Assembly: GCF_000708755.2 (NCBI RefSeq)
Contig: NZ_JGVU02000002.1
Coordinates: 558,001-622,000, forward strand
Direction of reading: 5' to 3'
DNA length: 64,000 nucleotides
Source: Metabacillus indicus LMG 22858
GTDB lineage: Bacteria; Bacillota; Bacilli; Bacillales; Bacillaceae
Each line of letters begins with the position of its first letter. Positions within the stretch are counted from its first letter, which is position 1. The translations under genes were made by a program, and so were the position numbers. Below are positions 15,922 to 25,284 of this stretch, piece after piece. The notes under the pieces are model-generated. The model was not told where the DNA came from and ran no database searches. It saw only the letters and a program-made list of their open reading frames with translations.

Positions 15922-18261
15922 CTAAACTTTTTTAACCGTTATCGACAATGGTGTACTCGTATCAGATCTTACGAGAAACGAATTTTCCGATATCATTGTA
16001 ATAACAGGGATTACTATTACATTCCCCTGCGACAAACATTGTATAAATAACTCTTTAGTTCTCAGATTATGATTAATAACTGCAGTATAACTATTGCCAT
16101 CAGGAGTTAGAGCTGCAGTTGTCTTGAAAGTGTCATCAACATCATAATTAATTAGGACGCCCGAATCCCCTGCCGGCAAAGTAATGTTTGTAAACACGTT
16201 GTCTCCTAGAATAAAATTAATCATTGGTTTTACAAAGTTGTAATAGGAGATTGTTTTTGATCCTCCGCCTGTATATATCATTTCGGAATCTTTCAAAAAC
16301 AAGGTGAAAACTGATGCAACGACTGGCTTATCGTGGTGAATAAAATAAGAGAATGAGGGATTTTTAATTGTAATTTGACTATTTGACACTTTTATTAATC
16401 CGCTTGGCTGGTTAAAGTCAGTGGCGAAAAGATAATTTAGGGAGTTTGAAACAATTTCACACTTTTCCAAGTAGGTTTTAGAAGGGAAACCGGCACTGTT
16501 TATATTTCCAGCCTTTATTATGGTGTCGGTAAGAAGGCAGTTTGAGAGGTACAGCTCTCTGTCCCTAGTTCCAAAAACCAGATTGATTAAAGAGCAGTTG
16601 TAGAACGCTGTATTATCAATCATAACTTTTTCACTGACAGTTGTTCCATTTACTGTTTGAACTGTTAATTTCAAATTATTAAAAGTACAATTTTCGAAAT
16701 TATATACTCTTAATGTGAAATCTCTTGATACTGAAGAATCAAAAATGCAGCCTTCAATCTTGTTTGCAGTGATCGATGGTGCACCAGTCATACTCAAAAA
16801 CTTTAATCGGTTATTTTTAAATACATTATTGGTTTTGTTTAGCCCCATGTTAATGTTTGAAATGTCTACAAGATTATTATCAGTAAAGTTTATTTGATAG
16901 GAAGAATTATTAAAAAATGAGAGATTTCCCCCAGTAAAGCTGTTCTCCTGAATGTTTACATAAGTATTTGAGAAATTTGAAGTCATTAATCCAATGTTGG
17001 TTGTACAATTGTAAATGATATTTCCTTTTACATTGGCAAATAATAAACTGTATAAGTTTATTCCGATTCCATCCATATTATAAATATGATTGTTTTCTAT
17101 AAAAATAGAGTAACAGCCTGCTAAAATGCCATTATTGCTCCCATAGATTAAGTTGTTTCTAATTACACAATTATCTCCGTATGAATCTTCCTGGTTTATC
17201 CCATATCTCGTTGGATCACTGAAGATGGGTTTTCCATCCAGGAAACTGTTGCTTCCTTTTCCGTTATCGCGAATGGTATTATGCTGAACGACATTGTAAC
17301 TCCCTCCGAGCGAAATGCCCCCTCTATGGCCGTTAAAGATTTCATTGTATTCGACAACGTTATGATGAGGAATTAAACCAAATTTGAGCGTGATTTGCAT
17401 ATTCTTCATCGGATTTGTTTCGTTAAAAAAGACGAATCTCATCTTAACTGCATTGTTTGGGATTGAAATGTCCTGATAAATCTTTCTTTTCTTTAGTACT
17501 CCAATAAAAGAATTGTCAGCCTTGTAAAAAAAGATATCCACATCTTTACTTGTTAAAGCCGTCAATCTTGAATAACCTGCCCCGGCAATTAGAAATGAAG
17601 AAAATTCTGCATCAGAAGGAATTCCAATAAACGAAGATGCTAGAGTATTAGTCGAGGTAATTGGCTGACCTGTTGTGTAATCCAGATTATTTAAAGTCAG
17701 TCCTAAGTTGAACTCTGCCAAATCCCTGACTGAAGTGCTGGAAAACGTAACATTGTCACCCATATAATCTCTGACTTTACAGTTTCTGATGGAAGAATAC
17801 CTTGTACTTTTGGTAAAAACTACTCCATATGTGTGCTCCATCCTTCTTTCCTGAGCAGCATTGGCAAAGCTGCGGTCATCTCTGCATCCAATAATAGTTC
17901 CGCCCTTTAAATGGGCATCCTCTACATTATCAAATTCAATGCTGTTCCCTTTAAAATTATAATAGTCGGCCGTTGTTCTAGTATCAAATGGTGATTTCCT
18001 GTCAGAATCGTAAATGACTTTGAGTGTTGATCCATTTAGATCAAGTGTAAAGTTACTAAGCATTTTTATTACCCTCGGGTAGCAAATTGCATAGTTTCCC
18101 TTAGGCAAAACAGCTCCTGAATACCCGTTATTTTTTGCAAACTGCAACGCATTGTTGATTCCTTGAATATTCGCATCAGCTTTTATATAATCAGCATTTA
18201 CATATGGTTTAACAGGAAATCCTTGAACGATATTCCACCTTGCAAGTTCTATTAAATACAT
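15922..18261 (-). CDS. large right-handed beta-helix protein (pectate-lyase-like / phage-appendage-like)
   Basis: 779 residues with no signal peptide and no membrane segment. The N-terminus (YIKADANIQGINNALQFAKN, GAVLPKGNYAICYPRVIKM) is the usual opening of pectate-lyase-superfamily beta-helix proteins and phage tail appendages such as B. subtilis YobO-type proteins. Residues 110-700 consist of short parallel-helix coils rich in Asn (for example VVEYNEIFNGHRGGISLGGS, VVQHNTIRDNGKG, IRNNLIYGSNNGILAGC, IFIENNHIYNMDGIGINLYS). The C-terminal 60 residues read like a small beta domain. No phage genes adjoin it. It has its own AAAGGA ribosome site and lies between the two peptide clusters; a role in sugar-polymer binding or cleavage is inference. 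Confidence 0.7.
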   Translation of the reverse strand: MYLIELARWNIVQGFPVKPYVNADYIKADANIQGINNALQFAKNNGYSGAVLPKGNYAICYPRVIKMLSNFTLDLNGSTLKVIYDSDRKSPFDTRTTADYYNFKGNSIEFDNVEDAHLKGGTIIGCRDDRSFANAAQERRMEHTYGVVFTKSTRYSSIRNCKVRDYMGDNVTFSSTSVRDLAEFNLGLTLNNLDYTTGQPITSTNTLASSFIGIPSDAEFSSFLIAGAGYSRLTALTSKDVDIFFYKADNSFIGVLKKRKIYQDISIPNNAVKMRFVFFNETNPMKNMQITLKFGLIPHHNVVEYNEIFNGHRGGISLGGSYNVVQHNTIRDNGKGSNSFLDGKPIFSDPTRYGINQEDSYGDNCVIRNNLIYGSNNGILAGCYSIFIENNHIYNMDGIGINLYSLLFANVKGNIIYNCTTNIGLMTSNFSNTYVNIQENSFTGGNLSFFNNSSYQINFTDNNLVDISNINMGLNKTNNVFKNNRLKFLSMTGAPSITANKIEGCIFDSSVSRDFTLRVYNFENCTFNNLKLTVQTVNGTTVSEKVMIDNTAFYNCSLINLVFGTRDRELYLSNCLLTDTIIKAGNINSAGFPSKTYLEKCEIVSNSLNYLFATDFNQPSGLIKVSNSQITIKNPSFSYFIHHDKPVVASVFTLFLKDSEMIYTGGGSKTISYYNFVKPMINFILGDNVFTNITLPAGDSGVLINYDVDDTFKTTAALTPDGNSYTAVINHNLRTKELFIQCLSQGNVIVIPVITMISENSFLVRSDTSTPLSITVKKV

Positions 18262-18281
18262 ACCGACTATCCTTTCATTAA

Positions 18282-18339
18282 TAGTGTAGTTTGTATAAAA
18301 TATGCCAAATTGCGCGAGCTGATTGGACTAACTACACTA
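18282..18339. repeat. 10-bp inverted repeat around the beta-helix gene promoter region
   Basis: TAGTGTAGTT at 18282-18291 and its exact complement AACTACACTA at 18330-18339 flank a 38-base spacer. The pair sits between the beta-helix start and the lasso operon terminator, so it could be a two-site operator. The binder is unknown. Confidence 0.5.
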
Positions 18340-18360
18340 AAAAACGTCAGTCGAACAGGT

Positions 18361-18388
18361 AAAAAGACACTCTTGTTAGGAGTGTCTT
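18361..18388 (-). terminator. terminator of the lasso operon
   Basis: On the minus strand AAGACACTC-ctaacaa-GAGTGTCTT is followed by TTT. It overlaps the stop codon of the exporter gene. Confidence 0.88.
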
Positions 18389-20186
18389 AAGAATGAACTT
18401 TTATCTGGTTTCCAAGCAGCTGATGGAACATACCTTTCCCTTCTTGAGACAGTTGCTTAAATCCTCCGTTTTGAATAAGCTGACCATTCTCTAAAACGAC
18501 TACCTGATCAGCATTCTTAATAGTTGACATTCTATGTGCAATAACAATAATCGTCATCTTACCTTTTAATCTCATTAATGATTCCTGTATTTTGGCTTCA
18601 TTCACAGTGTCTAAAGCACTAGTAGCTTCATCTAAGACTAAAATAGAAGGCTTTTTTAAAATAGCTCTTGCTAAAACCAGCCTTTGCCTTTCCCCTCCCG
18701 AGAGTCTGATTCCTCTGTCACCAATAACAGTGTCCAAGCCATTTGGGAGCTTTTTAACAAACTCTGCTGCTGAAGAAAATTCTAAAGCTTCCCACATTTG
18801 ATCATCTTTTGCATCCTGTGAAATTAAAAGGAGATTCTCTCTAATGGTCGTATTAAATAAAAAAGGATCTTGAGGAACATAACTGATCGTTTGTCTAAAA
18901 TTAATTAGATTTGATTCATTTAAAGGCTCTCCATCAATGGTTACCTCTCCTTCCTGAGGAGTCATAAGGCCCATTAATATATCTATGAGAGTGCTTTTTC
19001 CAGCACCGGAGCGGCCTACGATTGCTGTCATTTTGTTCGTTGGAATAAAAAGATTGATGTTCTTCAATGCATAATTTGAGGAATCGTTTTTATACTTAAA
19101 ACTAACATCTGAACATCTTATGCCATCTTTAAGAAATAATCGTTTATCAACCCGTTCATTTAAGGAAATTACTTCTATTTCATTTTTGCATTTACCCTGA
19201 AAAAGCATTAATGCTTTAAAAGAGGGAATAGTAGCAGCAATTTGTTCAAGGTTTGACTGAATACCAGTAAACTTTGGCCATAACCTTGAAAAAATAAGTA
19301 GTATTAGCATTAATTCTGCAGTTTTAGAGAAAAATATGGTAATTGAAAAATACATAAAGAGAGCTATTAATACAGCTGAAGAAACTTTATAGATTAGTTG
19401 AGAGTTTGCACGTACTTTTGCAAGTTCATTAATATTTCTCTCCATCTTTCTTGAAATACTCTCTAACCAAATATAATGGACCCCTTCCAAATTATTACTT
19501 TTTATATCCTTAATTCCGTTAATTTGATCTGACACACCTGCAAAATATTTCTTAGATAGTTCAAATGTGTCAGAGCCTAGATTTTTAGATTCTTTTATTA
19601 ATTTTTTTGAAAAGAAACTCAATATGAGACCAAAGAAAACCACTAGAAATGTCAACTGCGGAGAAATTAGAAATGCTATTATTACTTGTACAAAAGTAAA
19701 CAAAGAAGATGCCATAAATTGAATAAAAAAATGTGTACCTCCGCTAACCTTACTAATTTCAGAAGTCATAATGTTTAAAATATCAGACTTTCGATAAGAG
19801 AGCAAAAATCTCCAGTTAGTATTGAGTAATCCCTTATAAGTTTCTTCTTTTAAATGTCTCAGAAAGCCTTGTTGGATCCTTGCACTTAATAATGTTTGAT
19901 GCCTTTGGAAAATATTCTGTAAAGATATTATTAAGATGTATAATGCTAATAATATTATTATGCTATGTTCCAAAGGAAGAGATTTAATAAAGTTAAAGAA
20001 ATTTGACAGAGGAACTATTTGATTGTCTATCTTATCAAAAAGTCCTGTCGCAATGAATAAAGGTATTATAAGTATAATTCCTAAGCTATCAAGTATGCTG
20101 ATCATAATCATTCCAACAAAACAAACGTACAGTGACTTTCCCGCATTTTTATTCAGTTGCCTTAGAAAATGTGTTAAATATATCAT
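18387..20186 (-). CDS. lasso peptide ABC exporter (D protein)
   Basis: 599 residues with an N-terminal six-helix membrane domain (residues 15-310). The ATPase has Walker A IVGRSGAGKSTLIDIL, Q-loop SYVPQDPFLFNTT, signature IRLSGGERQRLVLARAIL, Walker B ILVLDEATSALD and H-loop IVIAHRMST. It is the last gene of the lasso operon. Lasso D proteins export the threaded peptide and often confer self-protection. Visibly AT-richer than the flanking housekeeping genes. Confidence 0.9.
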   Translation of the reverse strand: MIYLTHFLRQLNKNAGKSLYVCFVGMIMISILDSLGIILIIPLFIATGLFDKIDNQIVPLSNFFNFIKSLPLEHSIIILLALYILIISLQNIFQRHQTLLSARIQQGFLRHLKEETYKGLLNTNWRFLLSYRKSDILNIMTSEISKVSGGTHFFIQFMASSLFTFVQVIIAFLISPQLTFLVVFFGLILSFFSKKLIKESKNLGSDTFELSKKYFAGVSDQINGIKDIKSNNLEGVHYIWLESISRKMERNINELAKVRANSQLIYKVSSAVLIALFMYFSITIFFSKTAELMLILLIFSRLWPKFTGIQSNLEQIAATIPSFKALMLFQGKCKNEIEVISLNERVDKRLFLKDGIRCSDVSFKYKNDSSNYALKNINLFIPTNKMTAIVGRSGAGKSTLIDILMGLMTPQEGEVTIDGEPLNESNLINFRQTISYVPQDPFLFNTTIRENLLLISQDAKDDQMWEALEFSSAAEFVKKLPNGLDTVIGDRGIRLSGGERQRLVLARAILKKPSILVLDEATSALDTVNEAKIQESLMRLKGKMTIIVIAHRMSTIKNADQVVVLENGQLIQNGGFKQLSQEGKGMFHQLLGNQIKVHS

Positions 20187-20204
20187 TTTTCACACCTACT
20201 TAAT

Positions 20205-21386
20205 TTAAACTATTTTTCTTCTCTTTCTGATCACCCACGTAACTGGCCTCAAAGGTATATATAGTAAGTCTAAACGAGAAGGCAATACAATTAATTCCTT
20301 ATCTTTTGGATATGGAAATAAACAGCTAATTAAAAAATATATTTTGTGTTTTAACGTTTTGATTGAAAATAAATATGAAGAATGATATTTATTTACCTCT
20401 TCTGACAAAGGGGGCGAATGTAAATTTACTATATTTTCAAAATAAAACAAAGTTTTCTTGGAAAGTTCAAATGAATCTCTTGTAAGTAGAAATTTACACT
20501 TATCCGGTATAGGAGTGTTAAGGGTTTGATTTAGCAAAATTAATACTTTTCCTAGTAAATGTAAATACTGATACTCTTTCAATAATCTCAACAAATTTTC
20601 CCAATCTATATTTTGTTTCATAATTTTTTCAATGTCTAAAAGCCATCTCAATCTAGACCAACCATGTCTTGCGCCATGGGAAAGCAAGAACATGAATAAG
20701 TGTTCTCTTCCAAGACAATATATAGGGTAATCCAATACTTCACTTTTTCTTTTTGAAGACCATAGATGAAGGAAATCTGGCTCTTTTGCAGGTCCAGGGT
20801 TAAGGCGCCAATGCACTTCTATTTTAATTTTCTTTTCTTCATGTTGAAAGTTTATATGGTGGTGTCTCCACTTCCAATCATTTAAAATGGTTGGAAAATT
20901 CTCTGTTTGCAGATAACCATTAGATATTAATAACTCTTTTGCTTCTTGTAAGTTTTTAATGTCCACCAAAATATCAATATCACTTGAGGTTCTATATGAA
21001 ATGTCTCCATATAAATCCTTCGCTAAAAACGGACCTTTAAGAAACAAAACTTTCAAATTATTAGAAATAAACAATTTGCTTATATCTCTCATTTCCGCAC
21101 AATAACGAAGCATTAGTAACGTATTACTTTTATAATTATTTTCTATAATTCTTCTCACTTTGTTAGGAAAAATGGTTGGATTAGCAAAGATTACAGAGGA
21201 TAAGTTGGGGTATATGCGATGATGCATACATAATTCTATGAAGTGATCCCATTTAATTTTTTTTAGCCTTTCACTACTTATGTCATATTTATTGTTATTG
21301 TTATTGTTTTCATTTTTAATTAGGTTAATAATTAGCATTAGCTCATCAGACAAATTTTTAAAATCTAACAGATAATCATTATTCAT
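20205..21386 (-). CDS. lasso-cluster nucleotidyltransferase-family protein
   Basis: 393 residues. VLFLKGPFLAKDLYGDISYR then TSSDIDILVDIKNLQEAKEL is the NTP_transf_5-type active-site region, followed by KIKIEVHWRLNPG and HLFMFLLSHGARHGWSRLRW, matching its counterpart at 14928-15905. Homologues occur in paeninodin and pseudomycoidin clusters and are suspected of adding a group after phosphorylation of the C-terminal Ser. A run of Asn residues near residue 27 is encoded by an AAT/AAC repeat, a possible slippage spot. It follows the B2 gene by 4 bases. Confidence 0.82.
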   Translation of the reverse strand: MNNDYLLDFKNLSDELMLIINLIKNENNNNNNKYDISSERLKKIKWDHFIELCMHHRIYPNLSSVIFANPTIFPNKVRRIIENNYKSNTLLMLRYCAEMRDISKLFISNNLKVLFLKGPFLAKDLYGDISYRTSSDIDILVDIKNLQEAKELLISNGYLQTENFPTILNDWKWRHHHINFQHEEKKIKIEVHWRLNPGPAKEPDFLHLWSSKRKSEVLDYPIYCLGREHLFMFLLSHGARHGWSRLRWLLDIEKIMKQNIDWENLLRLLKEYQYLHLLGKVLILLNQTLNTPIPDKCKFLLTRDSFELSKKTLFYFENIVNLHSPPLSEEVNKYHSSYLFSIKTLKHKIYFLISCLFPYPKDKELIVLPSRLDLLYIPLRPVTWVIRKRRKIV

Positions 21387-21390
21387 AAAG

Positions 21391-21846
21391 TCACCTAATA
21401 TTTTTCTTTCTTATTTTTTTTGCAAATTTGACTATCATTGTATAATCTTTCATTTCATAGGCTCCAGTTACATAGTAATTACCTGTCCTAAGCCACGCAT
21501 GCGCTGCTAGATTACCGTCGGAATCCTTGTTTGTCCCCAAATATAGAGTACTTTCAATATTTCTTCTCTCAAGCATTTTCATCGCTGCAATGGCTCTCAC
21601 TAAGCATTTGCTTTCCCAAAAAGTATAGTTACTTGCAATATAAATAGCATTTGTTATATTTTTTACTTCCTCTAGGTTCTTTAAATCAATTTCATAATAT
21701 GTTTCTTGCATTTTTTCACCTAACAAAGGAGCAACTTTGGAAAATGGCAATGATTTTAAGATTCTTGCACAGCCTAAAAAGATGAAGGATTCAATTAATA
21801 AAACTCGCATATTTCTATTCAAAGATAAAAATGAATTAACTTTCAC
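21391..21846 (-). CDS. lasso peptide leader protease B2 (transglutaminase-like)
   Basis: 151 residues, the usual size for stand-alone lasso B2 proteins. The catalytic Cys lies in WESKCLVRAIAAMKMLERRN and the His in NLAAHAWLRTGNYYVTGAYE, the signature of the transglutaminase-core lasso proteases. With B1 it removes the leader after the conserved Thr at position -2. It lies directly between B1 and the nucleotidyltransferase gene. Confidence 0.9.
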   Translation of the reverse strand: MKVNSFLSLNRNMRVLLIESFIFLGCARILKSLPFSKVAPLLGEKMQETYYEIDLKNLEEVKNITNAIYIASNYTFWESKCLVRAIAAMKMLERRNIESTLYLGTNKDSDGNLAAHAWLRTGNYYVTGAYEMKDYTMIVKFAKKIRKKNIR

Positions 21847-21865
21847 GGATTAGTCATTCCCATCA

Positions 21866-22162
21866 TTAGTGCTTAATTATTTCTACTAGATCCTCATTGT
21901 AAAGTTTGTTTAAAAAAACGATAACTTCTACTTCACATTTTTTCTTCGTTATTTCGTATATAGAAGTTAAATGAGAAACAACTTCTGATACATTGCATTC
22001 ATGTTCTATTTTATTCCATATTTCTCCCCCGACTGTTCCCAAATTATAGTAGTTACCCTTATCTATGTTCATCATTACTATTTCATCATTCATTCTGCTG
22101 ACAATATTGCCCTCTTTCTGCTTTACTTGGCTAGACATATTGATTTTCATAGTATTGATCAT
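21866..22162 (-). CDS. lasso peptide leader-binding protein B1 (PqqD-like RRE)
   Basis: 98 residues with the PqqD fold pattern: EIVMMNIDKGNYYNLGTVGG, EIWNKIEH, then VEVIVFLNKLYNEDLVEII. B1 proteins bind the leader of the precursor through its Y/W-x-x-P motif and hand it to B2 and C. The start at 22162 is supported by AAAGGAG seven bases upstream, which makes it overlap the end of the kinase gene by 32 bases. Confidence 0.88.
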   Translation of the reverse strand: MINTMKINMSSQVKQKEGNIVSRMNDEIVMMNIDKGNYYNLGTVGGEIWNKIEHECNVSEVVSHLTSIYEITKKKCEVEVIVFLNKLYNEDLVEIIKH

Positions 22163-23090
22163 TGTTAATCTCCTTTGAAATAGTATTTATTATTAAAGAT
22201 CTTAATTGCTCCGCGGAGAAACGATTTATTGGTCGAGATAATTTGTAAAGTTTAATAGTTGTTAGAAACGATGAACTTGTCTTAAAATGCCACTCATTTA
22301 AACACATTTTGCTAATAAATTCATTTCGATATGTATGTTGTGTCAAAGTTTTAAAGCATTCCAACCCTGACAACTTTGATAAAGAGATATTATCCGAACT
22401 TGTCTTAGTTAGTTCAAATACACCTCTAAGCGGAACATTTTTATAAGAAAAATTACTTACTGGTATAGAATATTTTTTTTCTCTATTATAGATAGGCTTG
22501 AACAGAGTAGCATCCATTCCTAAATCTCTAATACTGTTTTCCCACAATTTCTGAGAAGGGTATGATGGTATTACAACTGGAAGATCATTCTCAGAAAGAA
22601 CAACTGGTATAACATCATCTGAAAGAAGTTTATAACCTTCTTTAATAAAACTTGCTGCCAAAGTTGATTTTCCAGCACCAGATTCTCCAACAATTGCATA
22701 AGCTGACCCATCAATTTCTATTGCACTACCATGCAAAGACAGTATTTTTCTTTGTAATAATACAGCTCCCATACACGTACCTAATACATATAATCTAATT
22801 TGATCTAAACTTGCATTTTTATCTGGTGAGACAAGAATTTGACGACCTCCTTTAATTAAAAAAATCCCTAGATCAGGTAGTCGGAACATTACATTATCTT
22901 TAGTAAATATATATCTATTAAAGATTTCCCCGTTTTCTGACCACTCTTGGAATAAATCAGCATATCTAATTTCAATATCAATCTGATTTCCTCCTAGAGA
23001 AACTAAGTCTCTCAACTCTGGAAATAATATATCACTTGAAAAACTAAAACCAAATGCTTTATATTTATTTGCTAAATTATTTTCATACAT
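22131..23090 (-). CDS. lasso peptide kinase (HPr-kinase-like)
   Basis: 319 residues. Walker A is AYAIVGESGAGKSTLAASFI near residues 160-175, followed by YKLLSDDVIPVVLSENDLPV with the HPr-kinase-like acidic pair. The N-terminal part carries the variable domain seen in the ThcoK/PadeK group. Those kinases phosphorylate the C-terminal Ser of paeninodin-type precursors, and the precursor next door ends in Gly-Ser, so the substrate fits. A 7-bp inverted repeat (23118-23155) lies just upstream. Confidence 0.87.
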   Translation of the reverse strand: MYENNLANKYKAFGFSFSSDILFPELRDLVSLGGNQIDIEIRYADLFQEWSENGEIFNRYIFTKDNVMFRLPDLGIFLIKGGRQILVSPDKNASLDQIRLYVLGTCMGAVLLQRKILSLHGSAIEIDGSAYAIVGESGAGKSTLAASFIKEGYKLLSDDVIPVVLSENDLPVVIPSYPSQKLWENSIRDLGMDATLFKPIYNREKKYSIPVSNFSYKNVPLRGVFELTKTSSDNISLSKLSGLECFKTLTQHTYRNEFISKMCLNEWHFKTSSSFLTTIKLYKLSRPINRFSAEQLRSLIINTISKEINNDQYYENQYV

Positions 23091-23175
23091 CCGCTACAAC
23101 TCCTTATAAAGATTCTCAGAACCTCCATATAGCTGTTACATTATATAAAGGTTCTAAGCATTCTAAGAAATAATA

Positions 23176-23316
23176 TTAAGAGCCATGATGAATTCCGATT
23201 TGACCTTGTTCGCCTAAATCTTCATTGTAGCCTTCATCATATTTTCCCCAGTTTTGGCTTGCTAATGTTTCTTGAACTGATAGAATTTCTAGTTTAGGTG
23301 TTTCCCATTTTTTCAT
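23176..23316 (-). CDS. lasso peptide precursor A, paeninodin family, 46 aa
   Basis: Short ORF found by reading between the kinase and cyclase genes. AAGGAGGTG lies 6 bases before the ATG. The leader is MKKWETPKLEILSVQETL (18 residues). It fits the lasso leader pattern aromatic-x-x-P-x-L with a Thr at position -2, and aligns with the paeninodin leader; W replaces the usual Y. The predicted 28-residue core begins ASQNWGKYD, so Ala1 can close a nine-membered ring onto Asp9, exactly the paeninodin ring size and residues. The core then runs through EGYNEDLGEQGQIGI to the end HHGS. The terminal Ser is the expected kinase target. The ring assignment is inferred from leader and ring rules. Confidence 0.9.
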   Translation of the reverse strand: MKKWETPKLEILSVQETLASQNWGKYDEGYNEDLGEQGQIGIHHGS

Positions 23317-23331
23317 TTATTTCACCTCCTT

Positions 23332-25260
23332 TCAAAAATGCCTTTTAATAAAATAAAATACATTCAAACTATTAATTAATACTTGAAAATCACGGTCATA
23401 AGAGTATTCTAGTCTTGGATTATTCTTAATTTTTTTAAATGCAGCATTAAATAAATTCATATTAATTAACTCAGACATTACACTATCATCGCTAATTTTA
23501 TACAGCTCGTTTTCAAATTCTTTCCAATGTGGTTTTAAGCGATGTATATAATCTGCTCCTTGAATGCCTCTTACCTTTTGGTTTAGCCTAACTTCATCCG
23601 GCAAATATGATTTTGAAACATTTCGGACTAAGGCCCTACCCATACCCTCTCGAACAAACTGGTCAATTGGTGTTGATAAACAAAATTTAATGACTCTTAA
23701 ATCATTTGTAGGGTCCCTTTTCCATAACGCATTTTCTAAAGATAGTTTAGTACCAAGTGTGCCAGTAGAGTTCCATGAGAATAATTGCTCAAAGTGTCTT
23801 ATTCTTGAATTAGGAAAATCAAATATTTTATTGTTATTCAAAAATAATCCGTTTTCTTCCAATTTATTAAATACGAAAGTTTCCTTTGCAAATTGATCGT
23901 TTATTAAAGATTCTTCTTTTAAAGTGTTAGACTCATTAAAGTTTAATAAAGGGAAGCTAATTTTCCCTAAAACCGGTACAAGCCTTAAACGATTACCTCC
24001 AATATTTCTACTATATAAATTTAATTCTTTAAATAATTTTATCCATCTCATCCTTTTCAATAATAATGCATAGTATTCTAATGCTGGGCCCCACGAAATA
24101 CTTAAATTCCCCCTGCCTCCATTTAAAAGAATACCAATATCATTGCTGCTTGATTTTTCAAAGATACCTCTTATCCAATTAGAATTTGCAAAGAATTTAT
24201 ATGGCATTTCCATGGTCTGATGCCACTGCTTTATTTCTAGTAAAGGGTGTTTTGGATACGAATCATAATCTGCAACAATATTTCCTACATGATTTATAGT
24301 GGATCTAATATACGTTGATTCATCTGCAAGTAGTGATTTGGGTGTCCAATCTTTAAAATCTTTTGGTGGAATATAACTATATGTAAAAAGTTGTTTATTC
24401 TGCTCTCGTAATTGATTTGCTGCAAAACTTACTACAGTACCTGAGTCAAGCCCTCCACTTAAGTGAGCACCAACATTACGATGAGTACGTAACCTGGATT
24501 TTATTGCATTATTAAAGACGTCTTCAAATGCTTCTACATATTCTTCACTTGATTTTAATCTGAGTTTTTGTGTGTTACTTAAATTGCTATACCTTTGTGT
24601 ATTGACGCTTCCATTTTTGATAATGATGCTATGGGATGGAGGAAGTTGAAAAACACCTTTATATACAGTTAAATCCATACTAACTGCTTCATTCATTCCT
24701 GGGATTGCTAAGAATTCTGCCATCCAGTCAGTATTCATTTTTTTATTAGAACCATTAATTTTTAACAAAGGAGTAATTGTTGTGCAAAATAAAAAAGAAT
24801 TTTCATTATTTGAATAATAGAAAGTTCTGCTTCCTGAAAAATCCCTTGCACCAAAGAGATGATCAGTTCTTTCATCCCAAATCAAAAAGGCAAACTCTCC
24901 AATTAAGTATTTTGGTGCATTCCCCCCCCATTTTTCATATGCAAGTAAAATTATTTCGCTATCAGTCATACTAATTCGATTTATTTTATCGACCATTAAT
25001 AAATCAAATAGCTCCTGCCTATTATCAATAATGGCATCTGCAGTTATAGCCAGTTTCTTATCAGAATCATAGTAGGGCAAAACTTCCCCCACCGATTCAG
25101 GTGTAATCCATTGAGCATGGCAGCCCATAAAAAGATGATTTTTCACCAGGACCCTGCTTGAATTGGAGGGGAAGTGCTGGAATGCATTCATCATAAGATT
25201 TATCTGATCATTGTTTATTGAATTGTTATTAAAGTGATAAATCCCTGCAATTGCACTCAT
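23332..25260 (-). CDS. lasso cyclase C (asparagine-synthetase-like)
   Basis: 642 residues. The N-terminus MSAIAGIYHFNNN lacks the catalytic Cys2 of true glutamine amidotransferases, as in lasso C proteins. The ATP-binding synthetase loop is NVGAHLSGGLDSGTVVSFAA. C proteins adenylate the ring Asp/Glu side chain and close the macrolactam. It is the first gene of the lasso operon, 15 bases before the precursor start. AAGGGG precedes the ATG. AT-rich like the rest of the cluster. Confidence 0.92.
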   Translation of the reverse strand: MSAIAGIYHFNNNSINNDQINLMMNAFQHFPSNSSRVLVKNHLFMGCHAQWITPESVGEVLPYYDSDKKLAITADAIIDNRQELFDLLMVDKINRISMTDSEIILLAYEKWGGNAPKYLIGEFAFLIWDERTDHLFGARDFSGSRTFYYSNNENSFLFCTTITPLLKINGSNKKMNTDWMAEFLAIPGMNEAVSMDLTVYKGVFQLPPSHSIIIKNGSVNTQRYSNLSNTQKLRLKSSEEYVEAFEDVFNNAIKSRLRTHRNVGAHLSGGLDSGTVVSFAANQLREQNKQLFTYSYIPPKDFKDWTPKSLLADESTYIRSTINHVGNIVADYDSYPKHPLLEIKQWHQTMEMPYKFFANSNWIRGIFEKSSSNDIGILLNGGRGNLSISWGPALEYYALLLKRMRWIKLFKELNLYSRNIGGNRLRLVPVLGKISFPLLNFNESNTLKEESLINDQFAKETFVFNKLEENGLFLNNNKIFDFPNSRIRHFEQLFSWNSTGTLGTKLSLENALWKRDPTNDLRVIKFCLSTPIDQFVREGMGRALVRNVSKSYLPDEVRLNQKVRGIQGADYIHRLKPHWKEFENELYKISDDSVMSELINMNLFNAAFKKIKNNPRLEYSYDRDFQVLINSLNVFYFIKRHF

Positions 25261-25284
25261 AAATACCCCTTAGACAAATATTTT

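Noticed and set aside
21291-21320. AAT/AAC repeat as a meaningful tandem repeat
   Set aside because: A short run inside the nucleotidyltransferase gene encoding Asn residues; noted as a slippage spot only, not a separate element.
23118-23155. AGAACCT/AGGTTCT inverted repeat between lasso precursor and kinase as a terminator
   Set aside because: Seven-base stem, a 24-base loop and no T-run; at most a weak structure, mentioned only in the kinase entry.
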